Program-made: the position numbers and the translations under genes | In this document: one piece after another, positions 33,860 through 40,966 of the stretch | Numbering within the stretch: the first letter of the stretch is position 1 | Layout of the letters: each line of letters opens with the position of its first letter | Notes under the pieces: model-generated | What the model was told of the DNA's origin: nothing | The model's input: the letters and a program-made list of their open reading frames with translations, nothing else | Database searches by the model: none | Origin: Aneurinibacillus danicus | GTDB taxonomy: Bacteria > Bacillota > Bacilli > Aneurinibacillales > Aneurinibacillaceae | Direction of reading: 5' to 3' | Assembly (NCBI RefSeq): GCF_007991215.1 | Contig: NZ_BJXX01000023.1 | Location: forward strand, 1 to 43,575 | DNA: 43,575 nucleotides

Positions 33860-34090
33860 TTACCTCGAGACAACTTTCATATCGGTTTTTTCTACCGCAA
33901 ACGCCGGATTTTCTGCCGATTCCAGATGCTCTGGATATCCGTATGCTCCGTGCTCGCTCAAATCCAGTCCGGTAATCTCTTCCCCCGGTGTCCCCTTCAG
34001 TCCCGTCATCACTTTCAGCACATACAGGATAATGAAGCTGAGGATGGCAACATAGGCAGCGGCCCACCCAGGCAATGGTTCTGTTTTCAT
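33860..34090 (-). CDS. Stand-alone Amt C-terminal-tail microprotein, 76 aa
   Basis: The 76-aa product has one membrane helix (about residues 8-28, WAAAYVAILSFIILYVLKVM). The tail GEEITGLDLSEHGAYGYPE then follows, the same succession as the last helix and cytoplasmic regulatory tail of Amt ammonium transporters. The rest of an Amt protein is absent: the upstream DNA is AT-rich and non-coding. GGGGGATGGAAAG precedes the ATG. It ends 4 bases before the DUF294 start. It may be a remnant, or a membrane anchor for PII/DUF294 signalling; intact signals favour a functional gene. Confidence 0.75.
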   Translation of the reverse strand: MKTEPLPGWAAAYVAILSFIILYVLKVMTGLKGTPGEEITGLDLSEHGAYGYPEHLESAENPAFAVEKTDMKVVSR

Positions 34091-34122
34091 CTTTCCATCC
34101 CCCTATACGTCAACTTTTTTGC

Positions 34123-34128
34123 ATTATA
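34123..34128 (-). promoter_or_regulatory. -10 box of the Amt-tail/DUF294 operon
   Basis: On the minus strand TATAAT lies 33 bases upstream of the microprotein start. At 17 bases further the hexamer is AACAAT, a poor -35, as expected for a promoter that needs an activator. The predicted start site is near 34116. Confidence 0.6.
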
Positions 34129-34157
34129 ATATAAAGAGCAATGTATTGTTTATTTTG

Positions 34158-34174
34158 AGTCAGATAATATAACA
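34158..34174 (-). promoter_or_regulatory. TnrA/GlnR-like operator
   Basis: On the minus strand TGTTATATTATCTGACT matches the 17-base nitrogen-control consensus TGTNA-N7-TNACA at all but the last base. Its centre (34166) is 50 bases upstream of the predicted transcription start, the usual placing for TnrA activation in Bacillus. Confidence 0.65.
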
Positions 34175-34365
34175 TATGAAATTTATATCTTGCTTTACGC
34201 AATATTTCTTTTTGTTTTTCGCAAACCATATACCCGGGCCTATATGGTTTTCAGTATAATCAAATGAATCATATTAGTCTCCTGTATCTGTCATCTATTT
34301 ACATTATATATCAGCACCTATACTTTTCCACGTATTCCAGCCGATGATATCAACGAAATGTCAAC
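34175..34365. other. Intergenic region between mtnA and the Amt-tail gene
   Basis: No gene seen in this AT-rich stretch. It holds one strong palindrome at 34223-34250, listed separately. Confidence 0.5.
34223..34250. promoter_or_regulatory. 28-base inverted repeat
   Basis: AAACCATATA and TATATGGTTT are exact reverse complements around CCCGGGCC. It lies about 50 bases upstream of the TnrA-like site. It could be an operator or RNA hairpin; no T tract follows the stem. Confidence 0.55.
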
Positions 34366-34402
34366 AAAAAAGAACCGCATAGAAGTTTCTACACGGTTCC
34401 TG
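34366..34402 (-). terminator. Terminator of the aldolase-mtnA operon
   Basis: AGAACCG-TAGA and its complement in GTAGAA...CGGTTCT pair with small internal loops; TTTTTTG follows on the minus strand. Confidence 0.8.
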
Positions 34403-34406
34403 CCGT

Positions 34407-35468
34407 TTATTTCTCAAATAACGCCTGCAGATTCTCCCTATACGGCGCGCGCACAATGCCTTTTTCCGTAATAATGGCTGTTACGTACTCGTTCGGGGTC
34501 ACATCAAAAGCCGGATTGTACACCTTGATATCGTTCGGTGCCACCTGACGGCCGAACCCCCGGGTAACCTCCTCCGCTTCGCGCTCTTCGATTGGGATTT
34601 CTTTACCGGTTGGTGTCGTAAGATCAATTGAAGACAGCGGAGCTGCGACGTAGAACGGAATATTATGCGCCCGTGCCAGCACGGCCAGACCGTACGTGCC
34701 AATCTTATTGGCAACGTCGCCGTTTGCCGCCACACGGTCCGTACCGACGATAACTGCCTGCACCCAGCCGTTCGACATGACTTTCGCCGCCATATTGTCA
34801 CAGATGAGCGTGACATCGATGCCTGCCTGCTGCAGCTCATACGCGGTCAAGCGCGCTCCTTGAAGCACCGGGCGGGTTTCATCGGCAAACACTTTAATAT
34901 TCCATCCCTTTTCATGCGCGAGATACATCGGAGCTGTCGCCGTTCCGTACTTGGCGGTGGCAAGTCCACCGGCATTGCAATGTGTCAGTACTCCCATTCC
35001 GTCCGAAAACAGTGTCAACGCATGCTCCCCAATCGCACGGCAGACCCTTTCGTCTTCCGCCTGTATCTCCTGCGCTTCTTTTAGCAATGCCTGCTTGATT
35101 TGAGCCGGAGACTGCCCCGCTGCAGCGGACTCTTCCGCTCTGCGCACCATTCGGTTCAACGCCCAGAACAGATTAACGGCTGTCGGCCGCGAAGTGGCAA
35201 GGTAATCCGCCTGTTTTTTCACTTCTGAAAGCAGTTCATCCACTGTCGCAGATGCGAAGCTGCGCACAGCCACATATACGCCATAGGCGGCGGTAATGCC
35301 AATCGCCGGCGCGCCTCGTACTTTCAGTCGCTCGATTGCCTCCCATACCTGTTTTACATCAGACAAGGTAAGAAATTCAGTTTGCTCCGGCAGTTTGGTT
35401 TGATCAAGCAAAATAAGTTCGTCGTTTTCCCAGCGCACAGACTGGAGAGGTTCATATGTTTTCGTCAT
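34407..35468 (-). CDS. mtnA: Methylthioribose-1-phosphate isomerase-like protein
   Basis: This 353-aa enzyme belongs to the MtnA/eIF2B-alpha-like isomerases that convert 5-methylthioribose-1-phosphate (or 5-deoxyribose-1-phosphate) to the ribulose form. [32 protein letters not shown] with the catalytic Cys, and [19 protein letters not shown] with the catalytic Asp are present. The start overlaps the aldolase stop by 4 bases (ATGA). No other methionine-salvage gene and no S-box riboswitch are in the window, so a role in 5-deoxyribose/MTA shunt disposal is as likely as methionine salvage. Confidence 0.92.
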   Translation of the reverse strand: MTKTYEPLQSVRWENDELILLDQTKLPEQTEFLTLSDVKQVWEAIERLKVRGAPAIGITAAYGVYVAVRSFASATVDELLSEVKKQADYLATSRPTAVNLFWALNRMVRRAEESAAAGQSPAQIKQALLKEAQEIQAEDERVCRAIGEHALTLFSDGMGVLTHCNAGGLATAKYGTATAPMYLAHEKGWNIKVFADETRPVLQGARLTAYELQQAGIDVTLICDNMAAKVMSNGWVQAVIVGTDRVAANGDVANKIGTYGLAVLARAHNIPFYVAAPLSSIDLTTPTGKEIPIEEREAEEVTRGFGRQVAPNDIKVYNPAFDVTPNEYVTAIITEKGIVRAPYRENLQALFEK

Positions 35469-36166
35469 GATTTTTCCTCCTTGTTGCGGCGTTGTTCAAT
35501 AATCTTCTTGCCCGGGTGGGCCCCTTTTAGCCCGTAGAAAGAACGGGCATCCACCAGCCTGTCCACCTGTTCGTCAGACAGCTCCTGTACACGTCCAAGC
35601 ATACGTGCAGTAAACAAAATTTTAGCGCACATCTCAACCGATTCCATCTTGAACAGCGCCTCCGTCAAGCTCTGTCCCATTGTGACGGCGCCATGGTTGG
35701 CCAGCAGGATGGCATCGTGCTCTTTATAGAAAGGCCGCAGCGTCTCAGGCAGTGCTTCCGTGCCGGGAGTGGCATACGGCGCAAGAGGAATCGTACCCAT
35801 CGTAACGATAAGCTCAGGCAGCGCAAGCTCATCAAGCGGGATTCCCGCCACCGCAAACCCGGTCGCTGTCGGCGGGTGAGCGTGCACGATCGCCTGCACA
35901 TCAGGCCGATGTCGATAAATATCAAAATGCATGGCACTCTCAGTGGATGGGCGCCCCTGTCCCTCTATCGTTTCCCCCGAAGTCAGATTGACCAGCAGAA
36001 GCGCATCCGCTTCCATAAATCCTTTGCTGACACCGCTTGGTGTAATCAGCACATGCTCTGTATCAATTCGCACGCTAATATTTCCGTCGTTGGCAGCGAC
36101 GAATCCACTCTGGTATATGCGACGTCCCGCTTCCACAATTTCGTGAGCCAGCTTATCCTTATTCAT
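35465..36166 (-). CDS. Class II aldolase (FucA/DrdA-like)
   Basis: This 233-aa zinc aldolase of the L-fuculose-1-phosphate type has ANDGNISVR, the acidic catalytic Glu76 in STESAMH, zinc ligands His95 and His97 in [10 protein letters not shown], and His158 in [11 protein letters not shown]. Next to an MtnA-like isomerase it would cleave 5-deoxyribulose- or methylthioribulose-1-phosphate to dihydroxyacetone phosphate and a small aldehyde (the DHAP shunt). An alternative is MtnB dehydratase, a relative in the same superfamily. The ATG at 36166 (GGGGAGCGAGCA upstream) is preferred. It is first in the operon. Confidence 0.88.
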   Translation of the reverse strand: MNKDKLAHEIVEAGRRIYQSGFVAANDGNISVRIDTEHVLITPSGVSKGFMEADALLLVNLTSGETIEGQGRPSTESAMHFDIYRHRPDVQAIVHAHPPTATGFAVAGIPLDELALPELIVTMGTIPLAPYATPGTEALPETLRPFYKEHDAILLANHGAVTMGQSLTEALFKMESVEMCAKILFTARMLGRVQELSDEQVDRLVDARSFYGLKGAHPGKKIIEQRRNKEEKS

Positions 36167-36360
36167 TGCTCGCTCCCCTTTCCAAATACGCCCCCGTGAA
36201 TTTATAAAACAGGGAATAAAATCGATCATTTTGGGTAAAATAATAGAGAATAAGTGAAAATTACACTTACATGAAAAAAGTTACTACCGCTATCTTCCTA
36301 CGGTTCACTCATTGAGTATACGTTGATATATTACAAACTGCAAGAAAGGAGAAAAGAACA

Positions 36361-36447
36361 ATGGATAAAAATGAATGGAGCGAATGGGAATTTCCGAGTG
36401 TATATGAGATTACCCGGATGATCGCTGAAGCCAAAGAAAAATCCTGA
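36361..36447 (+). CDS. 28-aa microprotein
   Basis: AAAGGAG lies 9 bases before an ATG that opens a 29-codon frame: MDKNEWSEWEFPSVYEITRM followed by IAEAKEKS. The product is hydrophilic with two Trp, predicted to be helical in its second half, and has no signal or membrane segment. A hairpin ends the transcript within 55 bases. It is too short for usual gene finders. It converges on the 52-aa Cys protein gene and shares its terminator. No family recognised. Confidence 0.55.
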   Translation: MDKNEWSEWEFPSVYEITRMIAEAKEKS

Positions 36448-36449
36448 TG

Positions 36450-36500
36450 GAATAAATAAGAGAAGCCCCGAATTAGGCGTCCGGGGTATTTTCTTATTCT
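36450..36500. terminator. Bidirectional terminator between two microprotein genes
   Basis: CCCCG (36466-36470) and CGGGG pair, extended by TAAGAgAA/TTTTCTTA arms on the outside. A TTTTCTTATTCTT stretch follows on the plus strand. The right arm overlaps the last codons of the 52-aa gene on the minus strand. Confidence 0.7.
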
Positions 36501-36652
36501 TCTATTTCGTCGTTCGTCTCCTTTTTTTCCTTTGCTTCGGAACAGGGAAAACAAATTAGCTTTCCCTTCTCTAATACAATTCCTCCAATAAATCCGTCAT
36601 GACAATACACTTCTGCTCCGCACTCCACACAAACTCCGACGTATTCACGCAT
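36494..36652 (-). CDS. 52-aa four-cysteine (zinc-ribbon-like) protein
   Basis: A perfect ACAGGAGGATGTAAAA ribosome-binding site precedes ATG at 36652. The 53-codon frame encodes MREYVGVCVECGAEVYCHDG... with CVEC near residues 8-11 and CFPC near 34-37, spacing suited to a tetrahedral zinc site, and an acidic tail ending NDEIEE. It is the first feature downstream of the chemotaxis-receptor gene, 19 bases after its stop, so it may be its co-transcribed partner. Zinc binding is inferred; no family recognised. Confidence 0.65.
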   Translation of the reverse strand: MREYVGVCVECGAEVYCHDGFIGGIVLEKGKLICFPCSEAKEKKETNDEIEE

Positions 36653-36670
36653 TTTTACATCCTCCTGTTG

Positions 36671-38626
36671 CTACAGTGCAAATTTCTCACCCTGACGGAC
36701 AATCGAATGAGCCAGGCCTCGGAGCTCATCTGCGCTATTCGAGATTTCCTGCAGAACCAGCGCCTGCTGCTCACTTGCACTGGCCAGCTGTGCCGTGGAC
36801 TCAGCCATCTCCTGTGAAGATATGCTTATGTTTTGAATATAGTTTACCAGCTGGGTTTTTTGTGTGTTCATTTTCTTCACCAGCATTCCTGTCGTTTCCG
36901 TAAATTCTTCGATCAACCGCATGCCTGCCTGCGTTGCGTCGAACACCTGCCGCGTGTTAATCTGTTCCTTCTTCTGCTGTGCAAACTGGCCTTCAGCCGC
37001 CTGCACCGAGCGAACCGCATCCGCCACCTGTTTCTTCATTTCCTCAATAAACTGCTGGATTTCATGTGCAGAATGCTGTGATTGTTCCGCTAATTTGCGC
37101 ACCTCGTCCGCCACAACGCTGAATCCTTTGCCTGCTTCGCCCGCCCGTGCTGCTTCGATGGAAGCGTTCAATGCCAGCAGATTGGTCTGTTCGGCGATAC
37201 CGCTAATAACACCGGTGATTTTCTCGATATTTTGCGACTTAGTAGCCAACTCCTCTACGACTTCTTCGATTCTTCTAAACAATTCGTAGCTCATATCCGT
37301 CGCTTGAGCCAGATTGCTCAACGCTTTCACGCCCCGCTCCGTAATGTTCCCCTGCTCTTTGACTTTCTCGTCCGTTCGCTCGGTTTGCAGGGTGATTTCC
37401 TCCATATCCTGCTCCCATTCCTGCATCAGCGAAGCAAACTGGCGGCTAATATCTTTTTGCTCTGCGGCATGATGTGCAATGGAATCAATGCCGCTTGCCG
37501 TTTCCTGACTTTGTGATGAGAAATGATGAAAAACCGTTGTTAAATTGGTAGATGACTGGTTCACAACCTGTGCATCCCGATTCAACGATTCAATGATACG
37601 GCGCAGCGACTGGCGTACTTCATCAAACGCTTGAGCCAGACGCCCCAGCTCGTCGCTTGAATACTCCCGGCTTTCGCCGCGCAAATCTCCTTGTTTCAAC
37701 CGGTCGGCAATTTGCAGCAGCAATTGAATGGAGCGTTGGATCCCTCGATTAATATAAAGCATAAACAGAACGGTAAGAACCAGAATCAGTCCGGTCACCA
37801 CCGGCGGTATCCACTTCATTGCCGCAATCGCCGCCTGCTCTTTATTTTCTGCGGCTTTATATTTCGCTTCCGCTGCTTTCTGAATGGAAGCGGCGAGCGG
37901 ATTCATTTTATTGGCAGCGTCATGGTACATCGCAATCATGACTTTCTCGTTTTCGATTGCATAGACGAGCTTCTCATACGCTTGACCATACTTATCTATA
38001 GAAGGAGCAAGTTGCGGTACCGCTTGCTTTATCTGCGCCAGTACCTGTTTCATCTGTTCCGTGTTCTTCTTTCCCTGATGGTATAGGTACTCGCTTTCTA
38101 AGCTTTTCGCCGTAAGCAGCGACTTAAGTGCTGTCTGATTCTCTGTCTGGACAATCTCTTTCTCGATCTGTTCAAGAAGAATCTGGTAAGCAGGTTTATT
38201 TTTGGTTTCTCCTACTTTTCCGAGGCTTTCTTCGATTTGATAGACCCCGCTAAAAAAGCTTTTATATGTTTCTGTTAGCGAGAGTGCTTCTTTTAATATT
38301 TTTTGCTCTTCCGGGCTTTTCGCCTCTTTCTGCATTTGTGCGAGCGTCTGGTGCGCTTTCTCTACTTGTTTTAGCACCTCGTCCGCTTTTGTCTTATCAG
38401 GGGCCAGCAGTGTCTCCGAAGCACTGCGCTGCGCATCCGCCATCGCCAGTACGATCGTATGCGTCATTCTGATTTTCTGACTGGCGAGATCCTTTTCCGC
38501 TGAAGCATCCAACAATTGGCTTTTTGACCATTCATTGAGCAGAAGAAGCAGCGTAAACCCACATACGACCACAAACAATACGGAGAACAGTTTTCTTTTT
38601 ACGGACCAATTCTTCATTGTGTACAT
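36671..38626 (-). CDS. Methyl-accepting chemotaxis protein
   Basis: This 651-aa receptor has membrane helices at about residues 13-31 and 274-293 flanking a ~240-aa helical extracellular sensor. A HAMP domain (about 294-346) and a cytoplasmic signalling domain follow. The conserved hairpin tip ([20 protein letters not shown] and [17 protein letters not shown]) contacts CheA/CheW. Ligand is unknown; the sensor looks like a four-helix bundle without a recognisable pocket motif. AGGAG is 6 bases before the first ATG and about 15 before a second ATG; I keep the first. It is followed closely by the 52-aa Cys protein. Confidence 0.95.
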   Translation of the reverse strand: MYTMKNWSVKRKLFSVLFVVVCGFTLLLLLNEWSKSQLLDASAEKDLASQKIRMTHTIVLAMADAQRSASETLLAPDKTKADEVLKQVEKAHQTLAQMQKEAKSPEEQKILKEALSLTETYKSFFSGVYQIEESLGKVGETKNKPAYQILLEQIEKEIVQTENQTALKSLLTAKSLESEYLYHQGKKNTEQMKQVLAQIKQAVPQLAPSIDKYGQAYEKLVYAIENEKVMIAMYHDAANKMNPLAASIQKAAEAKYKAAENKEQAAIAAMKWIPPVVTGLILVLTVLFMLYINRGIQRSIQLLLQIADRLKQGDLRGESREYSSDELGRLAQAFDEVRQSLRRIIESLNRDAQVVNQSSTNLTTVFHHFSSQSQETASGIDSIAHHAAEQKDISRQFASLMQEWEQDMEEITLQTERTDEKVKEQGNITERGVKALSNLAQATDMSYELFRRIEEVVEELATKSQNIEKITGVISGIAEQTNLLALNASIEAARAGEAGKGFSVVADEVRKLAEQSQHSAHEIQQFIEEMKKQVADAVRSVQAAEGQFAQQKKEQINTRQVFDATQAGMRLIEEFTETTGMLVKKMNTQKTQLVNYIQNISISSQEMAESTAQLASASEQQALVLQEISNSADELRGLAHSIVRQGEKFAL

Positions 38627-38790
38627 TCCTTTCTCCTAACTAACATATCCCAAGTCCTATATGATTCAGTTCGACAAATATGATTTTTTTCCTTCTCCTC
38701 TACTTTTTCGTTTTTGAATTTGTCAAATCGGATACTCCTTATATCACAATCATTCTGATCGATTTACAAACTAATAAAATGAACGCAGCA

Positions 38791-38825
38791 AAAATGGAGT
38801 AGCCGGCGCTACTCCATTTTCATTA
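38791..38825. terminator. 13-bp terminator overlapping the phaJ stop codon
   Basis: AAAATGGAGTAGC pairs exactly with GCTACTCCATTTT around CGGC. On the minus strand the TAG inside the stem is the stop codon of phaJ and TTTTT follows, so coding sequence and terminator are merged. Confidence 0.85.
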
Positions 38826-39252
38826 CCATTGCTTCACCCTCGACAACCACTTTCCCATCCTGATTTACGAGATTGGTGCGCAGCTTGATTAATTTTTTAT
38901 CGTCCCGCTTTTCAATCACTTCAGCAACCACAGTAATTGTATCACCGATTTTAACCGGTGCTTTGAACTTCAAATTCTGCGATAAATAAATTGTGTTCGT
39001 TCCCGGCAGTTGCGTGCCCAGCACAGTAGAAATAAAGCTCGCCGTCAGCATGCCGTGCGCAATTCTCCCTTTGAAAAACGTCTGCTTGGCAAATTCTTCA
39101 TCAAGATGAATAGGATTAACATCACCGGTCAATCGGGCGAATGCAACGATATCTTCATCTGTAATAGTTTTCACTATTTCCGCTATATCTCCAATATTAA
39201 TATCAGCATAAGAGCGTTCCACTACATGCTTAGCTTTTTCGTATATATTCAT
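38809..39252 (-). CDS. phaJ: (R)-specific enoyl-CoA hydratase (MaoC-like, PhaJ type)
   Basis: This 147-aa hot-dog-fold hydratase converts trans-2-enoyl-CoA from beta-oxidation to (R)-3-hydroxyacyl-CoA for PHA synthesis. The catalytic Asp and His lie in LTGDVNPIHLDEEFA, followed by the MaoC signature FFKGRIAHGMLTASF. The start at 39252 (GAGG 8 bases upstream) is preferred over the upstream frame opening at 39312. Position beside phaP and the rest of the PHA cluster supports the PhaJ assignment; MaoC-like enzymes alone would not be specific. Confidence 0.9.
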   Translation of the reverse strand: MNIYEKAKHVVERSYADINIGDIAEIVKTITDEDIVAFARLTGDVNPIHLDEEFAKQTFFKGRIAHGMLTASFISTVLGTQLPGTNTIYLSQNLKFKAPVKIGDTITVVAEVIEKRDDKKLIKLRTNLVNQDGKVVVEGEAMVMKME

Positions 39253-39311
39253 CTTCTTTTCCTCTTTCTCTTTATTTCTTATGACTTTGACATTTTTCGA
39301 CAAAAAAAGCA

Positions 39312-39342
39312 AGGAAAACCCCCCCGGCTATAGGGGGGGAAG
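39312..39342 (-). terminator. Terminator of phaP
   Basis: Runs of C and G (seven each) pair around TATAGCC, and TTTTCC follows on the minus strand. It separates phaP from phaJ, implying at least partial independent expression. Confidence 0.75.
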
Positions 39343-39345
39343 ATA

Positions 39346-39924
39346 TTATTTGAACAGGCTCATTGTATTATTCTTGTTGGCTTCAACAGAGTCAAGCAAT
39401 CCCTTTTGCGTTATTTTTACCTGCTGGAGGAAGTTATCCATTAATGTCTGCACTTCCTCACGCGTTCTTTGCTGCTGGGCGATTAAGTTCTTTAAGGAAG
39501 TCTCTAGTTGCTCCTGGGATTTGTTCACTATATTCAGGTTAGCTTTGCCCGGTGTCCATGTAAGCTGCTGGATGCGGTTTGCGATTTCCTCAAGGCGTTG
39601 TGTCCATTCTTCGAACGTCTTGCCCATCTGCTCACCGCTGATATTTTTCACGTTATTTTGATAGTTGACTTTCACGTCTTCGAGGAACTTTTTCATTTCC
39701 TCTTCCATTTTGTCCATATTTTCTGTTGTCTTGGTCCAGATTTCTTTCTGGCGCTCAAGCGTCTGCAGCGTTAGGTTTTCCATCTCTCGCTGGTAAGCGT
39801 ACATCAATTTCACGCCGTTCATCCAGCCATCCCATATGGCATCGATCATATTTACGTTCGCATTCTCCTGAGCTTGCGCCTGCACCATCACCGGATCTTT
39901 CTCCGTCTTCTTGTTAATCGCCAT
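39346..39924 (-). CDS. phaP: Phasin (PHA granule-associated protein)
   Basis: This 192-aa protein is almost wholly amphipathic helix, from IDAIWDGWMNGVKLMYAYQR through long heptad-like stretches to LLDSVEANKNNTMSLFK. This matches Bacillus-type PhaP, which coats polyhydroxybutyrate granules. There is no signal peptide or membrane helix. GGAGGAATTAAACA precedes the ATG. It lies 79 bases downstream of the regulator phaQ on the same strand, as in Bacillus megaterium. Confidence 0.93.
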   Translation of the reverse strand: MAINKKTEKDPVMVQAQAQENANVNMIDAIWDGWMNGVKLMYAYQREMENLTLQTLERQKEIWTKTTENMDKMEEEMKKFLEDVKVNYQNNVKNISGEQMGKTFEEWTQRLEEIANRIQQLTWTPGKANLNIVNKSQEQLETSLKNLIAQQQRTREEVQTLMDNFLQQVKITQKGLLDSVEANKNNTMSLFK

Positions 39925-39962
39925 TGTTTAATTCCTCCTTAAGAACTTGAATAAAAGAAAAA

Positions 39963-39977
39963 CATATATGGTAAGTG
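39963..39977. promoter_or_regulatory. ATATATGGTAAG motif upstream of phaP
   Basis: CATATATGGTAAGTG lies about 40 bases upstream of the phaP start. The 12-base core ATATATGGTAAG recurs at 40927-40938 just upstream of phaR. Possible shared operator of the PHA genes. Confidence 0.4.
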
Positions 39978-40003
39978 CAGCTTGCTGCAGTACCGCCACA
40001 AAA

Positions 40004-40441
40004 CTATTTCTTGTCTTTCTCCTCTGTATCTGCCGCCGGTTTATTAACTGAACCCGGCATAAAGAATCCTGTATACATCGTAAAGAATCGGTCCAGCATG
40101 GATTGATATTGCTCAAGGGATGCAGCCCATGAATTCAAATACTGTTCACCTGCGTCCGTTAGCGAATAGATTCGCTTTGCCGGACCGCCGGCTGAAGTAT
40201 CCCACTCTGATTTAACCATATTATCCTTCTCCAACTGCCGCAGTGTTCTGTATACATTCCCCTGATCAATAGAAGGAAATCCAAATTTAATCAACTGCTG
40301 AATCAACTCATACCCGTGAACATTCCATCCGCGTAAACTCAACAGCAGAAACGGTACCATTAAATTTTTCGGCGCACCACCAATTGTCTTATCCTCTTTT
40401 GCCTGTGTGTCAGGGCGAGATTTCTCATCACTCGCAGACAT
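40004..40441 (-). CDS. phaQ: PHA-responsive PadR-like repressor
   Basis: This 145-aa regulator has a PadR-type winged helix: VPFLLLSLRGWNVHGYELIQ, IDQGNVYRTLRQLEKDNMV, and AKRIYSLTDAGEQYL, followed by a short helical tail. The Bacillus megaterium PhaQ represses phaQ and phaP and is released by PHA polymer. Start ATG at 40441 with AGG 8 bases upstream. Two TGTA/TACA-type boxes lie in its upstream region and could be its operators. It is divergent from phaR, with a 525-base gap containing repeat copy C. Confidence 0.92.
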   Translation of the reverse strand: MSASDEKSRPDTQAKEDKTIGGAPKNLMVPFLLLSLRGWNVHGYELIQQLIKFGFPSIDQGNVYRTLRQLEKDNMVKSEWDTSAGGPAKRIYSLTDAGEQYLNSWAASLEQYQSMLDRFFTMYTGFFMPGSVNKPAADTEEKDKK

Positions 40442-40451
40442 GTGCATCACC

Positions 40452-40487
40452 TACAAATCTGTAAATATCTCTTATATGTAATTTACA
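40452..40487. promoter_or_regulatory. Two TGTA/TACA inverted-repeat boxes upstream of phaQ
   Basis: TACAAATCTGTA (40452-40463) and the perfect palindrome TGTAATTTACA (40477-40487) lie 11-46 bases upstream of the phaQ start. Their dyad shape and position suit PadR-type autorepression; no direct evidence. Confidence 0.45.
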
Positions 40488-40550
40488 CCTATGGAGTTTT
40501 TTTGTCAAACATTTCCCGAAAACTTTTTTTCTAAATCTTAGAAACTACCG

Positions 40551-40785
40551 CTTTTTTCTGTGAAAATCGTGAGAAAAGAAGGAGAGAAAGAGGAAATGAG
40601 ATCTAAGGAAGAAAAAGGCGTTCGCCTTTTTTCTCATTGAAATCATTGTCTCGTTCTTTTCTCTTCTTTCCTTCGTACCACAAAAGTCAGCCTCTTTCCC
40701 ATCATTTTCATGTCGGGGTTGCAGCCGAGACGCCATGGTGATTTTCATGTCGGAGTTGCGCTGAGATGCCATGGTCGTTTTCTGT
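40551..40785 (+). repeat. Intergenic repeat family, copy C (full length, two tandem units)
   Basis: Starts TTTTTTCTGTGAAAATCGTG, contains GATCTAAGGAAGAAAAAGG with a hairpin around GGCGTTCGCC, and TCATTGTCTCGTTC, then CCTTCGTACCACAAAAGTCAG. It ends with two tandem 37-base units, ATTTTCATGTCGG...GCCATGGT (40704-40740 and 40741-40777). Copy B has one such unit. It occupies the phaQ-phaR divergent region; unlike the other copies it does not follow a terminator. Confidence 0.85.
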
Positions 40786-40852
40786 CTATGGACATTCACA
40801 AGATGTTAACAAAAACTTAAAAAAAATGCCGTAATTTATCGAATCTTTTTAT

Positions 40853-40881
40853 TTGAGTTTCAAAGTTTGGTTTACTATACT
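40853..40881 (+). promoter_or_regulatory. Sigma-A promoter of phaR
   Basis: TTGAGT (40853-40858) and TATACT (40876-40881) are separated by 17 bases, a good housekeeping promoter about 85 bases upstream of the phaR start. Confidence 0.6.
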
Positions 40882-40926
40882 TTTACATGAAATACCTTTT
40901 TCAACATAATTTTCACCGCTGCTCAT

Positions 40927-40938
40927 ATATATGGTAAG
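40927..40938. promoter_or_regulatory. ATATATGGTAAG motif upstream of phaR
   Basis: Identical 12 bases to the motif upstream of phaP at 39964-39975, both within 40 bases of a PHA gene start. Its orientation relative to the gene differs between the two sites, as expected for an operator rather than a promoter box. Confidence 0.4.
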
Positions 40939-40966
40939 GTGAAAAAACCGGAGAGGAGATGAACCA

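Noticed and set aside
36167-36360. S-box (SAM) riboswitch upstream of the aldolase-mtnA operon
   Set aside because: The conserved stems and terminator of an S-box are not recognisable in this short AT-rich leader.
40545-40799. 84-aa minus-strand frame within repeat copy C, similar to a 73-aa frame in copy B (32525-32746)
   Set aside because: The two translations resemble each other only because the DNA repeats do. Copy A has stops in the corresponding frame, and there is no ribosome-binding site, so the repeat is not coding.
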